From Martinezella multihospitum (GTDB taxonomy: Bacteria > Pseudomonadota > Alphaproteobacteria > Rhizobiales > Rhizobiaceae), in assembly GCF_900094585.1 (NCBI RefSeq), contig NZ_FMAG01000001.1:944530-1008529 (forward strand): a DNA stretch of 64,000 nucleotides, given 5' to 3'. How positions within the stretch are numbered: position 1 is the stretch's first letter; the number at the start of each line of letters is the position of its first letter. Positions 8,558 to 17,340 of the stretch are shown in pieces. The notes under the pieces were generated by a model. It was given only the letters and a program-made list of their open reading frames with translations. It was not told the DNA's origin and made no database searches. The position numbers were made by a program, and so were the translations under genes.

Positions 8558-9026
8558 GGGACGTCTCCTTGTTCGCCACTATCGATCCGACAAGGAAATC
8601 GACGTCGACCGAGCCGGCTTTTTCGAATTTGAGCGTTGCTTTCACCGTCTGGCCCTGAAGGAAGGGCTCGGCAACCTTCATGAACATGACGTGATAGTCG
8701 CCGGGTTTGAGCTCGACGGTCTGGCCGGCCGGTATCGGCAGGCCGCCGGCAAGCTCACGCATGATCATGACGTCGTTGTCCATCTTCATCTCGTGAATCT
8801 GGACTGCCGCGGCGCGCGGTGAACTCGCAGCCACCAGCCGGTCGTCGGTGCCGCCCATATTCGTGATGGTCATATAACCGCCACCGACGGGAGCTCCCGG
8901 CACCATGGCGCGAACATAGGGCGCAGAAATGGTGAGGTTGCCGATTTTGACATCCTCGGCAAAAACGAGAGAGGAAGACAGGAATGCCAACCCGAAAGCG
9001 GCAAGGGCAAAAATCTGTTTCAGCAT
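8547..9026 (-). CDS. PCuAC-type periplasmic copper chaperone
   Basis: The 159-residue protein has a Sec signal peptide (about residues 1-23, cut after VFA) and the PCuAC (DUF461) domain. The Cu(I)-binding residues are seen as a His and Met in QIHEMKMDNDVMIM and as GDYHVMFMK. The family holds Cu(I) in the periplasm and passes it to SCO1 or directly to CuA oxidase subunits. The gene lies between the PepSY membrane protein gene and the SCO1 gene on the same strand, about 60 bases from the former and overlapping the latter. Confidence 0.92.
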   Translation of the reverse strand: MLKQIFALAAFGLAFLSSSLVFAEDVKIGNLTISAPYVRAMVPGAPVGGGYMTITNMGGTDDRLVAASSPRAAAVQIHEMKMDNDVMIMRELAGGLPIPAGQTVELKPGDYHVMFMKVAEPFLQGQTVKATLKFEKAGSVDVDFLVGSIVANKETSHVK

Positions 9027-9089
9027 GATCTATATCCTTGATCCGGAAAGGAGCGGGCAGGCGAAGCCTTTGGGCTCCGCCCGATCTCG

Positions 9090-10463
9090 TCAGGAAAAGA
9101 AACGCCGGAGCGGCGGCACGAAACGAACCACGAACTGGTCCAGCAGCAGCATCGCGACGATGGCGGCTCCCGTCAGCGGGAAGGCCGCACCGAAAACGAT
9201 GGCGATGAGCCAGAGGCCGACATAGACGGACTTCTGCGGCGGCATCGGCGGCACGCCGAGACGGCCCGATGGCCTTCGCTTCCACCACATGGTTGCGGCC
9301 GTCAGGCAGCAGAGAATGATGGCAAGGCATGCGGCCAGCATCAGAAGCTGGTTGAAAAGGCCCCATTCCTGTCCCTGATGGACATTGATGCCCCATTCGA
9401 TTGCCCTGCCGAGCGCCGGATACTGGTCGTAGGAAATATCGACGAGCGGCTTGCCGGAATATTGGTCGATATGAACGGTGCGTTCCTTGCCGAGATCGCC
9501 GAAGTAATGGCTTGCGGTATAGACGCCGGTTTCATCCGTTGGGACGGCAAGATCGGAACCGGCGACCATGCCTAGACCGTGCATGACATCGACCGCCTTG
9601 TTCAGGCCGATCGGCCTTGCCGATTGCGCTGCCGCGATATCGGAAAGCGGAACAGGCGCATTCTCGACCACCCAGCCGGCGCGGCTGACAATATCCTGCG
9701 TGACCTTCGTCGATTTCGGCACCTCGTCCCAGACCGCAGCCGGTGTTCCGAGATTATTTGCCGTCAGCCAGGCATTGACGTTGGCGCCCCAGTAGCCGGA
9801 CCATGGCATGCCGCTGAAGGCCAGGAAGAAGATGAGGATGCCGGCAAGGGCGCCCGTCACGGCATGCAGGTCGCGCCAGAAGACGTGCCGGGACGGATTG
9901 CCCCGAACGGTGAGCACGCCGCCTGTCTGCTGGCGCGGCCACCACAGATAGATGCCGGTCACCACGAGGACGAGGGCAAAGCCCGCGACGATCTCGACGA
10001 GGCGATTGGTCCATTTTCCGAAATATTCGAGGCTGTGGATGCGCTTGACCACCCAGCCGAATTCCTGCTTCGAGCCGACCGACCCCAAGATGCTGCCGTC
10101 ATAGGGGTTGACGTAGACGATGGTCGATTGGCCGTCTTTGGATACGGTTATCCAGGCCGAGCGGTTCGGCGCCGACGCTTCGTGATAGGAGGTTGCGCGG
10201 GTGCCGGGAAAGGCTGCGAGCGCCGCATCGGCGATCTGCTGTGGCTGCAGCATCGTGCCGGTCTCGGCAACGAGGTAGCGGTGCGAATAGAAAGTGTCGG
10301 CAATCTGATCCTTGAACAGATAGAGCGAGCCGGTGATCGCCAGATTGAGCATAAAGGGAATGACGAGAAGGCCGGCGAAAAAATGCCAGCGCCAGATCGC
10401 ACGATAGAGCGAGACATTATGGGTTGCTGCGACTGCAGGCTCCGCAGCGGTAAAGGCAGACAT
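9090..10463 (-). CDS. PepSY-associated transmembrane protein
   Basis: The 457-residue inner membrane protein has a helix near residues 20-45 (WHFFAGLLVIPFMLNLAITG), a periplasmic PepSY region, two or three central helices (about 150-225), and a C-terminal group of helices (about 355-445). Such proteins resemble the iron-uptake reductases that reduce metal chelates at the inner membrane. The ATG at 10463 was chosen because GGAGG stands seven bases before it; a longer frame of ten codons has no such site. Placement in a copper operon suggests handling or reduction of copper for PCuAC and SCO1, though many relatives serve iron. The function is inferred. Confidence 0.8.
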   Translation of the reverse strand: MSAFTAAEPAVAATHNVSLYRAIWRWHFFAGLLVIPFMLNLAITGSLYLFKDQIADTFYSHRYLVAETGTMLQPQQIADAALAAFPGTRATSYHEASAPNRSAWITVSKDGQSTIVYVNPYDGSILGSVGSKQEFGWVVKRIHSLEYFGKWTNRLVEIVAGFALVLVVTGIYLWWPRQQTGGVLTVRGNPSRHVFWRDLHAVTGALAGILIFFLAFSGMPWSGYWGANVNAWLTANNLGTPAAVWDEVPKSTKVTQDIVSRAGWVVENAPVPLSDIAAAQSARPIGLNKAVDVMHGLGMVAGSDLAVPTDETGVYTASHYFGDLGKERTVHIDQYSGKPLVDISYDQYPALGRAIEWGINVHQGQEWGLFNQLLMLAACLAIILCCLTAATMWWKRRPSGRLGVPPMPPQKSVYVGLWLIAIVFGAAFPLTGAAIVAMLLLDQFVVRFVPPLRRFFS

Positions 10464-10684
10464 GAAATCCTCCGAAGATCGGCAGGCTGCCACGATCGAT
10501 CTGGGGAGAGGCGGCGATGGTTCGCCATTTGAGGTGAGCTTGCTTTACATGAGCAACCGGACCAATCGGCTCCGCCTTGTTCGGTAAAGTACAGCCAGGA
10601 ACACCAATCCTCAGATTTTACGACCAAAGGGTCGCGATGCGGCAGCGTTGACGGCAGGCGTCACGGCAAGGCCGCGGCGCCGGT

Positions 10685-11131
10685 TCAGCCAACGATGTCG
10701 AGGAGGGGAGGCGCTCTCGGGCCTGTGTTTGGCGGATAAAGCTGGCGGTGGAAAGCCTCCGATCTTGCGACGACAGTCTCTCCGCGCAGGGAGGCAAGGC
10801 GCTCGCAAATTTCGGTCGGAGGCGTGGGCAGCATTGCGGCGGACGCGATCCGGCATGCCTCGCATCCGGGTGCATAGGCTTTCCCATGCACCTTGCCGTC
10901 GGCATCCTTGTAGGTGATGCAGAGGATGGGCAGGGAACCGTCCGGGAGCCTGTATTGCGCAAGCTCGATCGGGGATATCTCGTCCGCGGTCGCCACGATC
11001 GGCTGATGGGCGAAGCCGACAAGCAACAATGCAACGGCGCAAAGAATGCGCGTGCTCCACTGTCCTGTACGCGAAACTGCCTTCCGCATTCTTGTCCCCA
11101 CCACCGCATTCGCGGATAAGGCTGCAGTCAT
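10685..11131 (-). CDS. DUF2946-family secreted small protein
   Basis: The 148-residue product has a signal-like helix (about residues 27-48, ILCAVALLLVGFAHQ) and a short exported region. Two features match the DUF2946 family: LPDGSLPILC, and CEACRIASAAMLP, which has a possible metal-binding CxxC. It lies at the head of the copper cluster, about 220 bases before the PepSY gene. Two starts are possible, ATG at 11131 and ATG at 11089; the second has a weak GGGGA before it and would give a more typical signal peptide. The molecular function of the family is unknown to me; the context suggests copper. Confidence 0.65.
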   Translation of the reverse strand: MTAALSANAVVGTRMRKAVSRTGQWSTRILCAVALLLVGFAHQPIVATADEISPIELAQYRLPDGSLPILCITYKDADGKVHGKAYAPGCEACRIASAAMLPTPPTEICERLASLRGETVVARSEAFHRQLYPPNTGPRAPPLLDIVG

Positions 11132-11674
11132 AGGACAGGCCTATTGCAAGCGCAATGCGTCAATTCGTGCCGCGCCGAAGTTTGCCGAAGCCGCTATCGG
11201 CGAAGGACTCGCCGTCGACGGGTCTCGGGAGCGCCAAATTGGCGGAGAGCTCTTGATCGTTCCATGCGGGGCGCCAGATAGGGCTGATCATTCGGATCCG
11301 TGGGTGGCGCTCGGCAGAAAGGCGATTATGACCAGATTTGATAACTCGTCGCCTGCCCGGAGCCGTCGATGCCTCGATCCGTCGGCTTTCATAGTTCGTT
11401 TCCCTCGATGGTCTAAGATCTCTAAAGGACGCATGACTGCATCTGGCCTGGACTACAGATCCCGGACGCAGCGATATTGAGATATATTGCTTCAGAAATT
11501 CGATTGCGACGATGACCCTCACTTCCAGTTCCCGCCCGAACATTATTGCCACACTGCCGATCAGTGAGAGGCTTGGTAAACCATTTTGTGGAGATCGCAT
11601 GGTATCCCACACCGACTTCGACTATGCCGGTACAGGTCATTCGTTGCGGTTCGTTGCGAGGACTGGGAACAGCA
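11132..11674. other. Intergenic region before the diguanylate cyclase gene
   Basis: No supported gene lies here. Open frames on both strands (for example 11160-11612 minus) give residue compositions unlike real proteins and match no family I know. The region separates two divergent genes and must contain both promoters, but I see no clear promoter elements or copper-regulator palindrome. Confidence 0.45.
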
Positions 11675-12769
11675 ATGGAAATTGAAACACATTTGGTTTC
11701 GCTGATACGCGTCCTCGGCCAGGTGGCGATCATCGTCTATGCCTATTCCTGGGTCATCCGGATCGTCGAACGCGGTGCTTTGAAATCCGTGGCCGTCGGG
11801 TTGTTGTTCGGGCTGGTCGGCATCTTGTCCATGGGCGATCCGATACAATGGATGCCGGGCGTCATTCAGGATGGCCGTTCGATCCTCCTTGTCCTTACGC
11901 CGATCTATGGTGGCCTTCTGGGAACCATAGTGGCTGCGGCGATGATGGCGCTCTTTCGGTTTATGGTCGGCGGCATGGGCGCGGTGGGCGGCGTTGCCGG
12001 CATCGTGATCGTTGCGATCGCCGGCTATGCGCTCAGCCTCCTGCCGCGGCAATGGACCGGCACGGGCTGGAGGCGATCGGCCCTGTTCGGTCTGGCGACC
12101 TGCTCATCCCTTGTGGTTCTCTTCTTTCTGCCGTGGGCAGTTGCGCACGCTCTTCTCCTCTCGGCGACGCTTCCGGTGACGATCGTCAATATCCTCGGCG
12201 TCATGCTGCTGTCGGACCTGCTGCAGCGGGAACAATATCGCATCGGCATCCAGCGGGCGCTGGAGAACGAAGCGAGCCTTGACCCACTCACAAGGCTGCC
12301 CAACCGCCGCGTGCTGCAGCGCGAAGGCGATCGATGCAGCAAGGAAGCGGGCATGCGGCGCATCCCTTTTTCGATCATCATGCTCGATATCGATCACTTC
12401 AAGAAGATCAACGACAGCTGGGGTCATTCCTTCGGCGACACCGTTCTGGCGCGGGTGGCCGATGTCATCCGGCAAACCGTGCGCAAGACCGATATTGCGG
12501 CCCGCTATGGCGGCGAGGAGATCGTCGTGCTGCTGCCGAATACGGATATGAGGGCTGCGGCTGCCGTCGCGGAGAAAATTCGCAAGGATATCGAGGGAAC
12601 AACCCTGATGTTCGAGCAGGAAGCCGTCCACGTCACCGTTAGCATCGGTATTGCCTGCTCCCTTGAGCCGACGACGGATTTCAAGCATGTGCTCGAGGCT
12701 GCCGATAAGGCGCTCTACCGCGCAAAGGCGGGCGGGAGAAATCGCGTGGAACTGGCAGAGGCCGCATAG
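11675..12769 (+). CDS. Membrane-bound diguanylate cyclase (GGDEF)
   Basis: The 364-residue protein makes cyclic di-GMP from two GTP. Five to six hydrophobic segments fill residues 7-185 and resemble the 5TM-LYT sensor domain (GGLLGTIVAAAMMALFRFMV). A GGDEF domain follows at about 200-360. The active-site motif reads GGEEI (279-283) in place of the more usual GGEEF; the metal ligand is kept in MLDIDHFKKIND. An inhibitory I-site RKTD stands five residues before it, so product feedback is likely. There is no EAL domain. The ATG at 11675 was chosen since the membrane domain begins there; upstream codons give no recognisable protein. A probable terminator follows, so the gene seems to be alone. 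Confidence 0.9.
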   Translation: MEIETHLVSLIRVLGQVAIIVYAYSWVIRIVERGALKSVAVGLLFGLVGILSMGDPIQWMPGVIQDGRSILLVLTPIYGGLLGTIVAAAMMALFRFMVGGMGAVGGVAGIVIVAIAGYALSLLPRQWTGTGWRRSALFGLATCSSLVVLFFLPWAVAHALLLSATLPVTIVNILGVMLLSDLLQREQYRIGIQRALENEASLDPLTRLPNRRVLQREGDRCSKEAGMRRIPFSIIMLDIDHFKKINDSWGHSFGDTVLARVADVIRQTVRKTDIAARYGGEEIVVLLPNTDMRAAAAVAEKIRKDIEGTTLMFEQEAVHVTVSIGIACSLEPTTDFKHVLEAADKALYRAKAGGRNRVELAEAA

Positions 12770-12792
12770 GCTGGCCGCATTCCTTCAATGAT

Positions 12793-12817
12793 GAGCATGA
12801 TGTGCTCTTTCTTATTT
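12793..12817 (+). terminator. Probable Rho-independent terminator of the GGDEF gene
   Basis: GAGCA at 12793-12797 pairs with TGCTC at 12803-12807. It is followed by the T-rich tail TTTCTTATTT. The stem is short but position and tail fit a terminator 24 bases past the stop. Confidence 0.5.
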
Positions 12818-12866
12818 GCCTTCAAGCGTTCTTGACGGAGAGGGTCTGTCCGGAATAACTGGACGG

Positions 12867-13093
12867 GACGGTTCCCCAAGGAAGACTCCGCGGGGATTAA
12901 TAGGGAACACGGTGAGGACGACCCAAGAGGGACCTAGACCGTGGCTGCCCCCGCAACTGTAAGCGGATTGCCGATCATCCAGGAGGTGACCTTTTGCCGG
13001 TTCGCTCCTGAGGCTTTAGGCCATGCCACTGCAAGCGTGCTTGCGGGAAGGCAGATGATCGTCAGAGATCCGCAAGCCAGGAGACCTGCCGTC
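12867..13093 (+). promoter_or_regulatory. Cobalamin (AdoCbl) riboswitch
   Basis: The conserved core of the cobalamin riboswitch is present in order: AATAGGGAACACGGTGAGGA at 12899-12918, GACCGTGGCTGCCCCCGCAA from about 12937, ACTGTAAGCGG, GCCACTG at 13025-13031, GGGAAGGC near 13045, and the B12 box AAGCCAGGAGACCTGCC at 13074-13090. An outer stem P1 can form between GACGG (12867-12871) and CCGTC (13089-13093). It would lower expression of the downstream importer when cobalamin is plentiful. The expression platform probably lies in the 180 bases before the binding-protein start. Confidence 0.93.
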
Positions 13094-13140
13094 GATCACG
13101 ATCCAATCAGCCGGGCGGGGATGCCCGGAAGGGACAGAGA

Positions 13141-13236
13141 ATGATTGACCTGAGCCTTCGATATTATCCGACGTCTATCCGCCTTGATTGGGATCTTCGC
13201 AACCGGCGGCGGTCTTTATCAGCGCGATCGCGCTGA
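13141..13236 (+). CDS. Possible 31-codon leader ORF after the riboswitch
   Basis: An ATG at 13141 is preceded by GGAAGGGACAGAGA, a good ribosome binding site. The frame runs 31 codons, beginning MIDLSLRYY and ending in an Arg/Ser-rich tail, and stops at 13236. It has no known family and would not be expected to fold alone. Its stop codon is the last part of a perfect 18-base palindrome. It may be a translated leader through which the riboswitch acts, or a chance frame. Confidence 0.3.
   Translation: MIDLSLRYYPTSIRLDWDLRNRRRSLSARSR
13219..13236 (+). promoter_or_regulatory. 18-base perfect palindrome in the importer leader
   Basis: TCAGCGCGATCGCGCTGA is its own reverse complement. In RNA it would form a very stable stem 35 bases before the binding-protein start. 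No T-run follows, so it is not a standard terminator. It may be part of the riboswitch expression platform, or a DNA operator. Confidence 0.5.
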
Positions 13237-13270
13237 CCCCGCCCAGTTTCCTATCCGATCGAGATCTTTC

Positions 13271-14287
13271 ATGCGCCATTTTTTGACGACCATTACATTT
13301 GCACTCGGGCTGACCGGATTTGCCGCCTCCGGCTTCGCCGCCACCCAATATCCGCTCACCATCAATAATTGCGGTCAGAAGGTCACTTTTGAGAAGGCTC
13401 CGGCCAAGATCGTTTCGATCGGGCAGGGCATGTCCGAGATTCTGCTCTCGCTCGGGCTGGCCGACAAGATCGCCGGTACCGCCGTCTGGGTCGGACCGGT
13501 GCTGCCGCAATATGCCGAAGTCAACGCCAAGATCCCACGGCTTGCCGACAATGATCCAAGCTTCGAATCCGTTGTCGGCAAGGAGCCGGATCTGGTAGCC
13601 GCCGAATTCGAATGGCATGTCGGCGCGCAGGGCTCCGTCGGCAAGCGCGAACAGTTTTCCGAACTCGGCATCAACACCTATATCGCGCCGACCGATTGTG
13701 TCGCCAAGGTCAATACCGATGGCGGCGACGGCGTGCGCAAGGAACTGTTCACGATGGACCAGGTCTACCAGGAGATCGGTGAACTCGCCGAGATCTTCGA
13801 CGTCAGGGATCGCGGCGATGCATTGATCGCGGATCTGAAGAAGCGCGAAGCGGATGCGGTCGCCTCGATTGCGGGAGCAAAATCCAAGGATCTGCCCATC
13901 GTCTTCTGGTTCTCCAGCAAGGAGGTAAGCGGTGATGCCTTCATCGCCGGCAAGAACAGCGCGCCGGCCTATATTCTGAAGACGATTGGCGCCAGGAACG
14001 TCGTGACGACGGAAGAGGAATGGCCGCTTGTCGGATGGGAGACTATTTCAGAGGCAAATCCGGCCGTGATCGTCATCGCCACCATGGATCGCCGCCGCTA
14101 TGCCGCCGACGATCCGAAGGTCAAGGTCGATTTCCTCAAAAAGGATCCGGTCACCAGCCAGCTCGATGCCGTCAAGAACAAGCATTTCGTCATGATGGAC
14201 GCGCAGTCGATGAACCCGACCATCCGCACCATCGACGGCATCGAAATCCTCGCCAAGGGCATCAAGTCCTTTGGCCTGGCGCAGTAA
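13271..14287 (+). CDS. Periplasmic binding protein of a riboswitch-controlled metal/corrinoid ABC importer
   Basis: The 338-residue protein has a signal peptide (about residues 1-23, cut near GFAA) and a class III binding-protein fold of the FecB/BtuF kind: PLTINNCGQKVTFEKAPAKI at the N-terminus, and a long helix linking two lobes around residues 150-185. It would capture the ligand in the periplasm for the permease encoded four bases later. The cobalamin riboswitch points to cobalt, cobalamin or another corrinoid. From memory, Sinorhizobium meliloti has a riboswitch-linked cobalt importer CbtJKL of this family, which is a close alternative to BtuFCD. The ATG at 13271 was chosen because the signal peptide begins there. 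Confidence 0.85.
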   Translation: MRHFLTTITFALGLTGFAASGFAATQYPLTINNCGQKVTFEKAPAKIVSIGQGMSEILLSLGLADKIAGTAVWVGPVLPQYAEVNAKIPRLADNDPSFESVVGKEPDLVAAEFEWHVGAQGSVGKREQFSELGINTYIAPTDCVAKVNTDGGDGVRKELFTMDQVYQEIGELAEIFDVRDRGDALIADLKKREADAVASIAGAKSKDLPIVFWFSSKEVSGDAFIAGKNSAPAYILKTIGARNVVTTEEEWPLVGWETISEANPAVIVIATMDRRRYAADDPKVKVDFLKKDPVTSQLDAVKNKHFVMMDAQSMNPTIRTIDGIEILAKGIKSFGLAQ

Positions 14288-14291
14288 TAAT

Positions 14292-15329
14292 ATGGGCCTG
14301 ATCGCAGAACGACGGCCATGGTGGATGCTGCCGACGCTTGCCGTGGCTGCCATCGTGCTCCTGGCATTCATGATCAGCCTTGCGGTGTCGATCGGCGAGA
14401 TCTCCATCCCGCTGTCGACCACCGCCAAGGCTGTTTCGAACCGGATGTTCGGTACGAATTTCGAGCTCAGCCGGATCCATCAAGGTATCGTCTGGGATTA
14501 TCGCCTGAGCCGGGCGCTGGTCGCCGCCAGTACTGGCGCGGCGCTGGCGCTGAGCGGCGTGATCCTACAGGCCCTGCTGCGCAATCCGCTTGCCGAGCCC
14601 TATGTGCTCGGCATCTCGGCGGGCGCCTCCACCGGCGCGGTCTGCATCATGATCCTCGGGCTCGGCTACGGTATTCTCGGACTTTCAGGCGGCGCCTTCA
14701 TCGGTGCGGTCGTCGCCTTCCTCTTCGTCGGCCTGCTGGCGGCCGGCGTTGGCGGCACGAGCGAGCGCATCATTCTCTGCGGCGTCGCCGGCTCGCAGCT
14801 TTTCAACGCGCTCACCTCCTATATCGTCACCACCTCGGCCAATGCCGAGCAGGCGAGGGGCGTCATGTTCTGGCTGCTCGGTTCCTTAAGCGGCGTGCGC
14901 TGGCCGGATGTCTATCTCTCCGGGCCGGTCGCCATCATCGGCTTTGCCGTCTGCATGGCGCATGTCCGCGTGCTCGACGCCTTCATCTTCGGGACGGATG
15001 CGGCCGCCTCGCTTGGGATTGCAGTACGGCGGGCTCAGATCATCCTGCTCGGCGTGACGGCCTTCATGACGGCAGCTGTCGTCAGCATCGTCGGCTCGAT
15101 CGGCTTCGTCGGTCTTGTCATCCCGCATGCAGCGCGTTTCGTGGTGGGACCAAGCCATGATCGGCTGTTGCCGGCAGCGGCGCTAGCCGGCGCCATCTTC
15201 ATGGTTGGCGCCGATATCATTTCGAGGGTTATCATTCCCCAGCAGATCCTGCCGATCGGCGTGGTCACTGCCTTGTTCGGAGCACCGGCCTTCGCCATCA
15301 TTCTCTATCGCGCCCGGAGGACGGCATGA
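14292..15329 (+). CDS. FecCD/BtuC-family ABC importer permease
   Basis: The 345-residue inner membrane protein has about nine to ten hydrophobic helices and the family hallmarks: RLSRALVAASTGAALALSG near the N-terminal third, NPLAEPYVLGISAGA after it, and GSIGFVGLVIPHAARFVVG near residues 262-285, which is the loop that docks on the ATPase. Two copies would form the channel. The ATG at 14292 lies four bases after the binding-protein stop. The end overlaps the ATPase start by four bases (ATGA). Substrate is inferred to be cobalt or a corrinoid from the riboswitch. Confidence 0.92.
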   Translation: MGLIAERRPWWMLPTLAVAAIVLLAFMISLAVSIGEISIPLSTTAKAVSNRMFGTNFELSRIHQGIVWDYRLSRALVAASTGAALALSGVILQALLRNPLAEPYVLGISAGASTGAVCIMILGLGYGILGLSGGAFIGAVVAFLFVGLLAAGVGGTSERIILCGVAGSQLFNALTSYIVTTSANAEQARGVMFWLLGSLSGVRWPDVYLSGPVAIIGFAVCMAHVRVLDAFIFGTDAAASLGIAVRRAQIILLGVTAFMTAAVVSIVGSIGFVGLVIPHAARFVVGPSHDRLLPAAALAGAIFMVGADIISRVIIPQQILPIGVVTALFGAPAFAIILYRARRTA

Positions 15330-16090
15330 GCATTGCGGTCGACACCGTGACCTTCGCGGCTGGCAACACCCTGATCGTCAACGGCATCAGCCTGTCGGTG
15401 GAAAAGGGCAAGGTTCTAGGTCTTCTCGGGCCGAATGGCTCGGGAAAATCGAGCCTCTTGCGGCTGATCTGCCGCTTAAGGAAGGTCAGGAGCGGCGTCA
15501 TCCGGCTCGGCGGCAGCGATATCGCCTCGATTTCGCGCGGCGACATTGCCCGCCGTATCGCGCTTGTCGAGCAGCAGGCGACGACCGACACACAGGTCAC
15601 CGTGATGGACGTCGTGCGCCTCGGCCGAACGCCGCATCGCGGCCCCCTGTCGGTCTGGAGTGCTCATGACGACGCAGCCGTTTCCGATGCGCTTACCCGC
15701 GTCGGCATGCAGGGCCGCGCCGGGCAATTGTGGCAGACTTTGTCCGGCGGCGAGCGACAGCGTGTCCACATTGCGAGAGCGCTCGCCCAGACGCCGAGCG
15801 AACTGCTGCTCGACGAGCCGACGAACCATCTCGATATCCAGCATCAGCTCGATATTCTCGGTCTGGTCTCCAAGCTCGAGGTCACCTCGATCGTAGCGCT
15901 GCATGATCTCAATCTCGCGGCCATGTTCTGCGATAGCCTTGCGGTTTTACAGAACGGCGAGGTTGTCGCGGCCGGCGTGCCGGAAGAGGTGCTGACGCAG
16001 GAACTGATCGAGCGGGTTTTCGGGGTGCGCGCGCATGTCCAGAAGTCCTCGGTTCATGGCCGCTGCAATATACAATATATGACGGGCTGA
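15326..16090 (+). CDS. FecE/BtuD-family ABC importer ATPase
   Basis: The 254-residue ATPase has Walker A GPNGSGKS near residues 34-41, the signature LSGGERQRV near 140, Walker B LLLDEPTNHLD near 158-168, and the switch histidine in IVALHDLN. These belong to the iron/corrinoid/cobalt importer class. It is the last gene of the riboswitch operon and starts within the permease stop. No further B12 genes are in the window. Confidence 0.93.
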   Translation: MSIAVDTVTFAAGNTLIVNGISLSVEKGKVLGLLGPNGSGKSSLLRLICRLRKVRSGVIRLGGSDIASISRGDIARRIALVEQQATTDTQVTVMDVVRLGRTPHRGPLSVWSAHDDAAVSDALTRVGMQGRAGQLWQTLSGGERQRVHIARALAQTPSELLLDEPTNHLDIQHQLDILGLVSKLEVTSIVALHDLNLAAMFCDSLAVLQNGEVVAAGVPEEVLTQELIERVFGVRAHVQKSSVHGRCNIQYMTG

Positions 16091-16216
16091 TGTCATGGAT
16101 GGCGCCCGGCATCTCGCATGCACGAGGATCTGGGGCAGGAAGCATCCCGGCAGACGATGCATGAGTTCACCGCTCTCGATCCCCTCGGAGCAATTGCGGG
16201 AAAAACGCGATGTGGC

Positions 16217-17338
16217 TTAGTTCAAGCGGTGGCGGAACATCCAGGCGGCAACCGGCATCGTCGCGGCGGCAATGGTGACGAGTGCCAGCATATCCGGAAA
16301 CAGCGTATCGAGGCCCGCACCTTCGAGATAGACGCCGCGCGTGATGCTGATCGCGTATTTCAGCGGATTGATCATCGTCGCATATTGCAAAATCTCCGGC
16401 ATGTTGTCGGTCGGCGACATCAGGCCGGACAGCAGCATGAACGGCATCAGGAAGACGAAGCAGAGGATCATTGCCTGCTGCATGTTGGCGGCGATGGACG
16501 ACAGGAACAATCCGAAGCCGATGGCTGCGGCGAGGAAGAGGCTGAGCCCGAGATAGAGCGTCAGCAACGAGCCGGCAAAGGGGATGCGGAACCAGAACAG
16601 GGCCACCAGCAGGATCGTCGATGCCTGAGTGATGCCGACGATCATCGAGGGGACGGCCTTGCCGATCATGATTTCTGTCGGGGTGAAGGGCGCCACGAGC
16701 AGTTGGTCGAAGGTGCCTTCCTCGCGTTCGCGCGCAACGGACATCGCCGTCAGCATCATCGTCATCAGCATGGTGATCGTGCCGATGAGCGAGGGGACCA
16801 TGCTCCACCGCGTTTCCAGCTGCGGATTGTACCAGGCTCGCGTCGTCACCTGCACGTTGCCGTTGGGGCTTCCCTTTTGCGCCAGCCAGTCTGAGGTGAA
16901 ATCGCCGATGATCGTGTTGGCATAGCCCTGCGCGATGCCGCTGGTATTGGAATTCCTGCCATCCGCGACGATCTGCACCGTACCTGGGGTGCCTGCTTCC
17001 AGCTGCCGCTCGAAATCGCGCTCGATGACGATGATGAGAACGGCCTGCTTGGTGTCGAGCAACCGGATGGCCTGACCCGTCTGCGTCAGCGTCGCCACCC
17101 TTTCGAAGATGCCCGAGCCCTCGAGTTTTGCGACGAGGTTTCTCGAGGTCGTCGTCCTGTCCTGGTCGACGAGCGCGTAGGGCACATTGTTGAGGTCATA
17201 GGTCGCGGCATAGCCGAAGATCAGGCATTGCAGGATCGGCGGCACGACAAGGCTTGCCCGGCTTCTCGGGTCTTTCAGGATGACGAGAAGTTCCTTGCGG
17301 ATCAGCGTTATGATGCGCAGAAGTGAGGCGATCAACAT
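16217..17338 (-). CDS. ABC-2 type permease, YbhR-like
   Basis: The 373-residue membrane protein has one N-terminal helix (about residues 23-42), a large periplasmic domain to about residue 175, and five or six C-terminal helices, including MLLSGLMSPTDNMPEILQY, which is typical of ABC-2 exporters. It is the last gene of a minus-strand operon, starting two bases past the paralogous permease. Together the two would form a heterodimeric channel as in YbhSR/YhhJ systems. Confidence 0.88.
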   Translation of the reverse strand: MLIASLLRIITLIRKELLVILKDPRSRASLVVPPILQCLIFGYAATYDLNNVPYALVDQDRTTTSRNLVAKLEGSGIFERVATLTQTGQAIRLLDTKQAVLIIVIERDFERQLEAGTPGTVQIVADGRNSNTSGIAQGYANTIIGDFTSDWLAQKGSPNGNVQVTTRAWYNPQLETRWSMVPSLIGTITMLMTMMLTAMSVAREREEGTFDQLLVAPFTPTEIMIGKAVPSMIVGITQASTILLVALFWFRIPFAGSLLTLYLGLSLFLAAAIGFGLFLSSIAANMQQAMILCFVFLMPFMLLSGLMSPTDNMPEILQYATMINPLKYAISITRGVYLEGAGLDTLFPDMLALVTIAAATMPVAAWMFRHRLN

Positions 17339-17340
17339 GG

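Noticed and set aside
11160..11612. A 150-codon minus-strand frame in the gap before the GGDEF gene
   Set aside because: No ribosome binding site, no family resemblance, and composition unlike neighbouring genes.
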